Assembly (NCBI GenBank): GCA_043813955.1
Contig: JBDRKN010000011.1
Location: 1-34,277 of the forward strand
Direction of reading: 5' to 3'
Source: JBDRKN01 sp043813955
GTDB taxonomy: Bacteria > Patescibacteriota > Patescibacteriia > Patescibacteriales > Patescibacteriaceae
DNA length: 34,277 bases
Part shown: positions 16,975 through 22,197 of the stretch, in pieces
Position numbering within the stretch: the stretch's first letter is position 1
Layout: each line of letters starts with the position of its first letter
The notes under the pieces: model-generated
What the model was told of the DNA's origin: nothing
Seen by the model: the letters and a program-made list of their open reading frames with translations, nothing else
Databases searched by the model: none
Program-made: the position numbers and the translations under genes

Positions 16975-16998
16975 TATAATGTAGAGAGGGGGTGAGTT
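16975..16998 (+). promoter_or_regulatory. Putative -10 element and strong ribosome-binding site of the pilin array
   Basis: TATAAT at 16975-16980 lacks a convincing -35 partner. AGGGGGTGA at 16987-16995 is a strong Shine-Dalgarno match ending three bases before the ATG at 16999, unlike most neighbouring genes, which have none. If this -10 is used the leader is only about ten bases. Confidence 0.45.
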
Positions 16999-17445
16999 AT
17001 GAAAAACATTTGGAAAAATCTATTATGCCTGGTTATCCTGTCAGTTTTCATGGTGCCAGCTTTAGTCATGACTTCACCTGCTCAGGCTCAGAACGAATTA
17101 GATCTTTGGGGCGACCCTTTAACAAACGAAGGGTTTGCGGCAGAAAAGCTTAATGATATTGGCTTGGGCAAGAAAGATCCTCGAGAAATCGCGTCTAATA
17201 TAATTCAGATTCTTTTAGGACTGCTTGGTATTATCGCTGTTGTGATTATCTTGATTGGAGGCTTTAAGTGGATGACTGCTAGTGGCAATGAGGACCAGGT
17301 GGCCACAGCCAAGAAGCTCCTTGGTGCGGGCGTAATAGGCTTGCTCATAGTATTGGCAGCATGGGCTTTGGCAATGTTCATTATCAGCAGATTCTTGTAT
17401 TCAACTGGAGGCGAAGGATGGAATAATCCTATTTATAATAGTTAA
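16999..17445 (+). CDS. VirB2/T4SS-pilin-like protein 1
   Basis: A 148-residue small membrane protein, first of seven related genes in a row. It has a Sec signal peptide with a clear AQA|Q cleavage site (about residues 1-31), a variable polar segment, then two hydrophobic helices (about 66-88 and 105-130) joined by the array's signature loop GGFKWMTASGNEDQVATAKK. This plan (cleaved leader, two helices, short positively charged cytoplasmic loop) is that of VirB2/TrbC pilins, and the family corresponds to the T4SS-pilin-like proteins common in CPR genomes. The C-terminal half, from GNED onward, is almost identical to that of protein 2. A strong Shine-Dalgarno sequence precedes it, so it is probably the best expressed. 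Filament formation is inferred, since no T4SS assembly gene is nearby. Confidence 0.85.
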   Translation: MKNIWKNLLCLVILSVFMVPALVMTSPAQAQNELDLWGDPLTNEGFAAEKLNDIGLGKKDPREIASNIIQILLGLLGIIAVVIILIGGFKWMTASGNEDQVATAKKLLGAGVIGLLIVLAAWALAMFIISRFLYSTGGEGWNNPIYNS

Positions 17446-17448
17446 TAA

Positions 17449-17480
17449 TAAAAATATCTTAGGATCCTAATATATTTTTA
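17449..17480 (+). terminator. Terminator-like palindrome after pilin-like gene 1
   Basis: A 15-bp stem with one C-T mismatch centred on GGATCC, with A-run before and T-run after, three bases past the gene 1 stop. It is repeated at 17991-18022 after gene 2. It could reduce transcription into the next gene or protect the 3' end of the upstream message. Confidence 0.6.
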
Positions 17481-17504
17481 TAGCCCCCAATTTATTTTGG
17501 GGGC

Positions 17505-17543
17505 ATGCCTGAAGCAGATAACATGATTGTCTGTTTCAGGCAT
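17505..17543 (+). promoter_or_regulatory. Long hairpin just before the start of pilin-like gene 2
   Basis: A 17-bp stem (17505-17521 with 17527-17543, two G-T pairs) with a CATGA loop, ending nine bases before ATG 17553. A second copy (18047-18085) stands before gene 3. No Shine-Dalgarno sequence lies between stem and start, so the hairpin could tune translation or mark a processing site. Confidence 0.6.
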
Positions 17544-17552
17544 GACAATATT

Positions 17553-17990
17553 ATGTCCAGGATTATAAGTACAATCTTATTACTCTCAATAATGCTAAGC
17601 TTATGCTTATCATTGGCAAGTCCTGTTTTAGCCCAGGGCGGAGACTATAATTTATATGGTTTAGATGAAGCTGCTGATCAGACAGTTTTAAATAGGGGCG
17701 AAGATTCTACAAGCGCAAGCAATAGCATTGCTTTAGGCGCTGGTAAAATACTAGGCGCCTTTTTAGCTTTCTTGGGCGTAATATTCCTTATTTTAATGAT
17801 TTACGGCGGTATAACGTGGATGACTGCAGGAGGCAATGAAGACAATGTAGCTACAGCCAAGAAGCTCTTGGGTGCGGGCGTAATAGGTCTGCTCATAGTA
17901 TTGGCAGCTTGGGCATTGGCTATGTACATTATCAGCAGATTCTTGTTATCAACTGGAGCTACTTTTGATAGCAACATTTATACTAATTAA
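17553..17990 (+). CDS. VirB2/T4SS-pilin-like protein 2 (mosaic)
   Basis: A 145-residue paralogue with start set at ATG 17553, where the hydrophobic signal peptide begins (MSRIISTILLL...SPVLA|QG). An in-frame ATG at 17505 would add 16 polar residues encoded by the hairpin and is judged not to be used. Two membrane helices flank GGITWMTAGGNEDNVATAKK. The gene is a mosaic: up to GGN it matches protein 3 nearly throughout (QGGDYNLYGL, FLGVIFLILMIYGGITWMTA), and from NED onward it matches protein 1 (KKLLGAGVIGLLIVLAAWAL, IISRFL). This pattern is most simply explained by recombination or gene conversion within the array. No Shine-Dalgarno sequence; a hairpin ends nine bases upstream. Confidence 0.85.
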   Translation: MSRIISTILLLSIMLSLCLSLASPVLAQGGDYNLYGLDEAADQTVLNRGEDSTSASNSIALGAGKILGAFLAFLGVIFLILMIYGGITWMTAGGNEDNVATAKKLLGAGVIGLLIVLAAWALAMYIISRFLLSTGATFDSNIYTN

Positions 17991-18111
17991 TAAAAATATC
18001 TTAGGATCCTAATATATTTTTATAGCCCCCAATTTATTTTGGGGGCATGCCTGAAGCAGATAACATGATTGTCTGTTTCAGGCATGACAATATTATGTCC
18101 AGGATTATAAG
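17988..18111 (+). repeat. 124-bp direct repeat, copy 2 (leader of pilin-like gene 3)
   Basis: Exact copy of 17446-17569 with the same three palindromes, covering the stop of gene 2, the gap and the first codons of gene 3. Beyond the copies the coding sequences differ at scattered positions. Confidence 0.95.
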
Positions 18112-18499
18112 CACAATATTATTACTCTTAATAATGCTAAGCTTATGCTTAGTATTGGCAGGCCCTGTTTTTGCCCAGGGAGGAGACTATAATTTATATG
18201 GTTTAAATGAAGCTGCTGATACAGCTAATCTTAATGGTGAAGTCTTGAACAAAGGAGAAGGAAATTCAGCTAGCGAGAGCATTGCCTTAGGCACTGGAAA
18301 AATTTTAGGCGCTGGTTTGGCTTTTTTGGGCGTGATTTTTTTAATACTAATGATTTACGGCGGTATAACGTGGATGACTGCAGGAGGCAATGATGAAAAA
18401 GTAGCAAAGGCTAGAAAATTATTAGTAGCGGCTGTAATAGGATTAATTATTGTTTTGTCTGCATACGCTATTACATCTTATTTGGGTGATAATATTTAA
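18095..18499 (+). CDS. VirB2/T4SS-pilin-like protein 3
   Basis: A 134-residue paralogue starting at ATG 18095 inside the second copy of the 124-bp repeat; the in-frame ATG at 18047 lies in the hairpin and is rejected for the same reason as in gene 2. Signal peptide MSRIISTILLLLIM...GPVFA|QG, a polar region of about 45 residues, then two membrane helices around GGITWMTAGGNDEKVAKARK. The second helix (AAVIGLIIVLSAYAITSYLG) is of the type shared with proteins 4 to 7 and unlike proteins 1 and 2, and the C-terminus is short. Gene 4 starts five bases after its stop. Confidence 0.85.
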   Translation: MSRIISTILLLLIMLSLCLVLAGPVFAQGGDYNLYGLNEAADTANLNGEVLNKGEGNSASESIALGTGKILGAGLAFLGVIFLILMIYGGITWMTAGGNDEKVAKARKLLVAAVIGLIIVLSAYAITSYLGDNI

Positions 18500-18504
18500 T
18501 ATCC

Positions 18505-18870
18505 ATGAAAAAGTTTGTTTTATCATTTTTTTTATTAACAGGAGCATTGATTGCTAAAGCAGCCAATGCCATTAAGTTTCATTTAGGCGGTTTGGATGCG
18601 GCAGCTGGGAATGCTGGTTTTGTTGAGCGGACTGTTACTGATATTACAGGCAGTGTTATAGGTATAGTTTTGTCTTTAATAGGAGCTTTGTTTTTAATAT
18701 TAATGATCTATGGAGGCATAATGTGGATGACAGCCTCTGGGAGCATAGAGAGAGTAGGTAAAGCTAAAAAACTAATTGTGGCAGGAGTTGTTGGATTAAT
18801 TATTGTTCTTTCTGCTTTTGCAATTACATCCTTTATTGGCGACAGATTGTCGCCGACATTAATTAAATAG
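18505..18870 (+). CDS. VirB2/T4SS-pilin-like protein 4
   Basis: A 121-residue paralogue, the shortest of the array. Signal peptide MKKFVLSFFLLTGALIAKAANA| with an A-x-A cleavage site, followed by a short polar region containing HLGGLDAAAG. The two helices flank GGIMWMTASGSIERVGKAKK; note the change from G-N-x-E to G-S-I-E in the loop. The end reads IVLSAFAITSFIGDRLSP. It lies five bases behind gene 3 and four before gene 5 with no hairpin in the gaps, unlike the gaps before genes 2 and 3, so genes 3 to 7 look like one tight co-transcribed block. Confidence 0.85.
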   Translation: MKKFVLSFFLLTGALIAKAANAIKFHLGGLDAAAGNAGFVERTVTDITGSVIGIVLSLIGALFLILMIYGGIMWMTASGSIERVGKAKKLIVAGVVGLIIVLSAFAITSFIGDRLSPTLIK

Positions 18871-18874
18871 TAAT

Positions 18875-19312
18875 ATGTATAGATTATTAAGTTTTACAAT
18901 TTTATTAGCCATAAGCTTGGTAATAGGCAGCGCTGTGTTAGCACAATCAAACAACCAAGCTCCAGTAAGTGATAACAAGATGGATTTGCAGGATGCTTTT
19001 GGCAATAAAGAATTGGATACAGGAATGACAGGTTTGGTTGGGACAGAGGCTGGCTATAATGTATTGCAGAGGGATGTTGATCCTATTATCGCTAATATTA
19101 TTGCCGTGGTTTTGTCTTTTCTTGGCGTTATCTTTATAGCCCTAATGATTTATGGCGGTTATCTCTGGATGACAGCTACTGGGAATGAAGAACAGGTAGA
19201 TAAAGCCAGAAATTTAATTAAAGCTGCCTTAATTGGATTATTAATAGTTATTGCAGCTTATGCTATTACTTATTTTGTATTCTTTAGAATGGCGGCAGAT
19301 TTAATTGAATAA
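18875..19312 (+). CDS. VirB2/T4SS-pilin-like protein 5
   Basis: A 145-residue paralogue with signal peptide ending SAVLA|QS, a longer polar stretch (about residues 24-70), and helices either side of GGYLWMTATGNEEQVDKARN. The C-terminal helix reads IGLLIVIAAYAITYFVFF. Four bases follow the gene 4 stop, and gene 6 starts two bases after its own stop. The mature N-terminal region differs from all other copies, so the variable part probably faces the outside or determines which filament it joins; that is inference. Confidence 0.85.
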   Translation: MYRLLSFTILLAISLVIGSAVLAQSNNQAPVSDNKMDLQDAFGNKELDTGMTGLVGTEAGYNVLQRDVDPIIANIIAVVLSFLGVIFIALMIYGGYLWMTATGNEEQVDKARNLIKAALIGLLIVIAAYAITYFVFFRMAADLIE

Positions 19313-19314
19313 TT

Positions 19315-19722
19315 ATGAAATCAATTAAAATAATTTTAACATCATTCTGCATAATCAGCCTGTTAGCTCCTGGCTTAGTTATGGCGCAGGGCGATTCTGG
19401 CAGAGGTGAAGTTACAGTTCCGTTGGATAGAGTAAATAATATTGTTACTGATATAAATAACCCATCTTATGATCAAGGTACTGATGAATACAGCCTAACA
19501 CAGCTTGTTGGCACAGTTGTCTCTGTTTTTCTTGGATTGCTTGGAGTAGTTTTTGTAATCTTAATAATTTATGCAGGATATACATGGATGACAGCCAGCG
19601 GCAATGATGAAAAAGTATCAAAAGCTGGGAGGACTATTAAAGTGGCTGTTATAGGGTTGTTAATAGTAATTGGCGCTTTTGCTATCTGGCGTTTTGTATT
19701 TGAAAGAATTGTAGAATTGTAA
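19315..19722 (+). CDS. VirB2/T4SS-pilin-like protein 6
   Basis: A 135-residue paralogue. The signal peptide (MKSIKIILTSFCIISLLAPGLVMA|QG) is followed by a charged region (RGEVTVPLDRVNNIVTDI) and two helices around AGYTWMTASGNDEKVSKAGR. The second helix ends AIWRFVFERIVEL. The WMTA-x-GN core is intact; the first loop residue pair is AG rather than GG. Nine bases separate it from gene 7. Confidence 0.85.
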   Translation: MKSIKIILTSFCIISLLAPGLVMAQGDSGRGEVTVPLDRVNNIVTDINNPSYDQGTDEYSLTQLVGTVVSVFLGLLGVVFVILIIYAGYTWMTASGNDEKVSKAGRTIKVAVIGLLIVIGAFAIWRFVFERIVEL

Positions 19723-19731
19723 TGAAATAAT

Positions 19732-20139
19732 ATGAAAACATGGTTTAAATTAATTTTAGTTATTTGGATGCTCTTGGCGTTCAATTTACCAAATGCTTCT
19801 GCGTATATTTTTTCTCGCGATACAATAGAAGACATGGGAAAGTTATCCAACGATACTGCTAATGCTTATGATGCCAGCACTAATAATAATAGCATGACTC
19901 AGATTATGGCTGATGTGATTAAAGTTTTTCTTGGTTTGCTTGGAATTATTTTTATAGTAATCATTATTGTAGCTGGATATAATTTACTGACAGCAGGAGG
20001 TAATGACGAAAAAGTAGAAAAAGCAAGAAAATTAATTACCAGGTCCATTATTGGTTTGATTATAATTTTATCTGCCTATGCTATTACCTATTGGATATTT
20101 GCCAGAATGCCCTCTGGAAGTCCAAATTTTTGGCAATAA
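19732..20139 (+). CDS. VirB2/T4SS-pilin-like protein 7 (most divergent)
   Basis: A 135-residue paralogue, last of the array. Its signal peptide ends NASA|Y. The loop motif is altered: AGYNLLTAGGNDEKVEKARK has L-L in place of the W-M found in the other six, while the GGNDEKV and KARKLI parts are kept. It ends with a short tail ARMPSGSPNFWQ. The altered core suggests a different role, such as a minor subunit. A terminator follows at 20160. Confidence 0.82.
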   Translation: MKTWFKLILVIWMLLAFNLPNASAYIFSRDTIEDMGKLSNDTANAYDASTNNNSMTQIMADVIKVFLGLLGIIFIVIIIVAGYNLLTAGGNDEKVEKARKLITRSIIGLIIILSAYAITYWIFARMPSGSPNFWQ

Positions 20140-20159
20140 ATAATTGGATAATAAAAAAA

Positions 20160-20177
20160 CGCTTCTTAACAGAAGCG
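20160..20177. terminator. Bidirectional terminator at the end of the pilin array
   Basis: Stem CGCTTCT/AGAAGCG with loop TAAC, A-run upstream and T-rich tail downstream, between pilin-like gene 7 (stop 20139) and the convergent lipoprotein gene (stop 20198). Confidence 0.78.
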
Positions 20178-20197
20178 CTTTTGCTTTTATAAGCTTT

Positions 20198-20734
20198 TTA
20201 TTCATAACCATCAACGATTTCATGAAATCCGTCTTCTACGGTTTCAGATGTGATAAAGAATGTTCTGGATCCTTTTGTTACATATCCTCCTGCGTTATTT
20301 TTTTCTTGATATTTTACTCTATATTCACCAATTTTTAATAAAAGAGTTTTTTCCGATCCGTCATAACGATCAAAGCTGATCATTTTAGGCTTGAACACAG
20401 TTTCTGAAGTGCCAGATTTTGATACTATATATCTGTGTTCTCTTATTTTCCAGTTTTTTTTAAATAATACTGGATAAGTGTTGTTGCTTGAAGCATCTTT
20501 TATTGTGGTATCGCCTATCAAGTTATTTCTCTCAATTTCGTAATATAATGAATCTTTTTTAGTTGAAAGCTTATTTTTCGAAATTTCTTTTTCTGCCTGG
20601 CTTTCCTCTACTTCAAATTTCTTATCATCCCTTTCGTTTATGCGACTTGGCCGTATAGAACCGCAAGAGAAGAGGTTGATCAATATTATAAAAAATATTG
20701 ACCACAATAATGTACTTTTTAGATTGAATTTCAT
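20198..20734 (-). CDS. Predicted lipoprotein of unknown function
   Basis: A 178-residue protein starting at ATG 20734, preceded by GGAGA with proper spacing; a TTG four codons earlier is less likely because it overlaps that site. The N-terminus is a lipoprotein signal peptide with lipobox LFSC and C24 as the lipidated residue. The mature part is highly charged at first (about 35-65) and then probably beta-rich (KKNWKIREHRYIVSKSGTSE, SFDRYDGSEKTLLLKIGEYR). I recognise no family. It is a single gene with a near-consensus promoter (20804-20832) and a leader of about 60 bases, located between the pilin array and nusA, opposite in direction to both. A surface or cell-envelope role is suggested only by the lipid anchor. 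Confidence 0.75.
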   Translation of the reverse strand: MKFNLKSTLLWSIFFIILINLFSCGSIRPSRINERDDKKFEVEESQAEKEISKNKLSTKKDSLYYEIERNNLIGDTTIKDASSNNTYPVLFKKNWKIREHRYIVSKSGTSETVFKPKMISFDRYDGSEKTLLLKIGEYRVKYQEKNNAGGYVTKGSRTFFITSETVEDGFHEIVDGYE

Positions 20735-20803
20735 GATATTCTCCAAAAAAGTGATAAAAATATTATATTGTAAATAACAAATAATTATTTATTTATTCCT
20801 CAA

Positions 20804-20832
20804 AGTATAGCATATTTGATTATTTTTGTCAA
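20804..20832 (-). promoter_or_regulatory. Predicted near-consensus promoter of the lipoprotein gene
   Basis: Minus strand TTGACA (20832-20827), 17 bases, TATACT (20809-20804): ten or more of the twelve consensus bases match. It diverges from the nusA promoter. Confidence 0.68.
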
Positions 20833-20856
20833 CAATATTACTTTAATTTACTTTAA

Positions 20857-20877
20857 TTTTAGCTATTTTAGCTAAAA
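20857..20877. promoter_or_regulatory. Inverted repeat between divergent promoters, possible operator
   Basis: TTTTAGCTA, three bases, TAGCTAAAA is a perfect 9-bp inverted repeat ending three bases before the nusA -35 element and about 25 bases behind the lipoprotein -35. The half site TTTTAGCTA also occurs at 5045-5053 in the other divergent promoter region. Binding by a regulator is speculation. Confidence 0.35.
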
Positions 20878-20880
20878 ATG

Positions 20881-20912
20881 TTGACTATTTTTAATATTTT
20901 ATGTAATATAAT
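20881..20912 (+). promoter_or_regulatory. Predicted nusA promoter
   Basis: TTGACT at 20881-20886 is followed by TAATAT (20904-20909, spacer 17) or TATAAT (20907-20912, spacer 20). Either puts the transcript start close to the hairpin at 20913-20939. Confidence 0.5.
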
Positions 20913-20939
20913 AATAGGCTAGTATTATACTAGCCTATT
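20913..20939 (+). promoter_or_regulatory. Stem-loop at the extreme 5' end of the nusA transcript
   Basis: A perfect 12-bp stem (20913-20924 with 20928-20939), loop TTA, followed by two more T. It looks like a terminator but has no gene in front of it on this strand and sits right at the predicted transcript start, 21 bases before the ATG. It may be an attenuator or a 5' stabilising hairpin. Confidence 0.5.
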
Positions 20940-20959
20940 TTAATAAATAACAATTAAAT

Positions 20960-22186
20960 ATGTCTGAAGTAACTACAGCCATAAAACAAATTTGCGAAGA
21001 AAAAGGTTTAAGCTATGATGCAGTAATAGGCACTATTGAGTCTGCTCTGGCTGCTGCCTATCGCAAGGATTATGGCGAAAAAAATCAAAATATTAAGGTA
21101 GAATTTGATCCAGAAAAGATGACTACTAAGATTTATGATATAAAAACAGTGGTTGAAGATATGCCTGAAGAAGAAGAGGTTGAGGAAGGTGAAGAAAAGC
21201 CTGTAGTTGAATCTACTGACGAAGACGGAGAAGTCAGGCGCTTTAATCCTAAAACTGAGATTCAGTTAAGCGATGCTAAAGAGATTAAGAAAAAGTATAA
21301 AATAGATGATGAGATTAAAACAAAACTGCCTGCTCATGATGATTATGGACGCATGGCTGCGCAGACTGCAAAGCAAGTAATTATCCAGCGTTTGAGAGAG
21401 GCAGAACGTGATATGGTTTACAATGAATTCAAGGATAAGGAACATGAGGTTATTACCGGCGTTGTGCAGAGGGTAGAAGGCAGAGTTGTTTTAGTTGATT
21501 TGGGCAGAGCCATGGGTATTATTCTGCCAGAAGATCAAATAAGGAGCGAGCGATACCGCTCAGGCGAGCGTCTTAAAGTTTATGTCAGAGAAGTGCGTCT
21601 TAGCCCTAAGGGCCCTGAAATTATTTTGTCCAGAACTTCAGATGAAATTTTGAAAAAAGTGTTTTATTTGGAAATTCCGGAAATTTCCAATGGATTGATT
21701 GAAATAAAAGCTGTGGCCAGAGAAGCTGGCAGCCGCTCTAAAGTAGCAGTCCAGGCTAATAGCGATAATATTGACCCTATTGGTTCATGCGTTGGCCAGA
21801 GAGGTTCTAGGATTCAAACGATTATTAATGAATTAGGCGGAGAGAAAATTGACATTATTGAATACAGCGATGATACTGCTGAATTCATTTCCAATTCTTT
21901 GGCTCCTGCCAAGATTAATGAAGTAGAATTGGATGATGAAGAAAAAAAGGCGACTATAAAAGTTAATGAAGACCAGCTGTCTTTGTCAATTGGCAAGAAT
22001 GGACAGAATGTTCGTTTGGCAGCTCATTTAACTGGATGGAAGATTGATATTTCTGAATCTGAGACAGGCAAGATTGTTGATATTGAGAAAGAAAAAGAAG
22101 AAGAAAAAGATGTTGAGAAAGAAAAAGAAGAAGAAAAAGAAGTTAAGAAAAAGAAAAAAGAAGAAATAAAGGAGGATAATAAATAA
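20960..22186 (+). CDS. nusA: Transcription termination/antitermination factor NusA
   Basis: A 408-residue NusA, which binds RNA polymerase and modulates pausing, termination and antitermination. The N-terminal RNAP-binding domain (about 1-150) contains an acidic insertion (EDMPEEEEVEEGEEKP, about 70-85). The S1 domain follows (about 155-225, EVITGVVQRVEGRVVLVDLG), then KH1 (about 235-310, with IGSCVGQRGSRIQ) and KH2 (about 320-375, SLSIGKNGQNVRLAAHLTGW). The last 35 residues are a Lys/Glu tail with a tandem 10-residue repeat (EKEKEEEKD/EV), encoded by two 30-base units at 22083-22140. It is the first gene of a run with hppA, tig, smpB and ssrA. No Shine-Dalgarno sequence precedes the ATG. A hairpin at the transcript start may provide autoregulation, as is known for nusA leaders elsewhere; here this is inference. 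Confidence 0.95.
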   Translation: MSEVTTAIKQICEEKGLSYDAVIGTIESALAAAYRKDYGEKNQNIKVEFDPEKMTTKIYDIKTVVEDMPEEEEVEEGEEKPVVESTDEDGEVRRFNPKTEIQLSDAKEIKKKYKIDDEIKTKLPAHDDYGRMAAQTAKQVIIQRLREAERDMVYNEFKDKEHEVITGVVQRVEGRVVLVDLGRAMGIILPEDQIRSERYRSGERLKVYVREVRLSPKGPEIILSRTSDEILKKVFYLEIPEISNGLIEIKAVAREAGSRSKVAVQANSDNIDPIGSCVGQRGSRIQTIINELGGEKIDIIEYSDDTAEFISNSLAPAKINEVELDDEEKKATIKVNEDQLSLSIGKNGQNVRLAAHLTGWKIDISESETGKIVDIEKEKEEEKDVEKEKEEEKEVKKKKKEEIKEDNK

Positions 22187-22197
22187 TATATAAATCT

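Larger units (their letters stand above)
17446..17569 (+). repeat. 124-bp direct repeat, copy 1 (leader of pilin-like gene 2)
   Basis: Identical base for base to 17988-18111, 542 bases downstream. It fills the whole gap between genes 1 and 2 and runs 17 bases into gene 2. It holds three consecutive palindromes: 17449-17480 around TTAGGATCCTAA with a T-run, 17483-17504 (GCCCCCAA/TTGGGGGC), and 17505-17543. Confidence 0.95.

Noticed and set aside
17505..17552. ATG 17505 (and its copy at 18047) as start of pilin-like genes 2 and 3
   Set aside because: The added residues are polar and encoded by the hairpin stem, and would spoil the signal peptide. ATG 17553 and 18095 start directly with the leader sequence.
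17446..18111. CRISPR-like array
   Set aside because: There are only two repeat copies, 542 bases apart, and a gene lies between them; they are duplicated gene leaders.
20144..20338. A 64-residue plus-strand frame after the pilin array
   Set aside because: It starts inside the terminator hairpin and lies opposite the lipoprotein gene, with no ribosome site.
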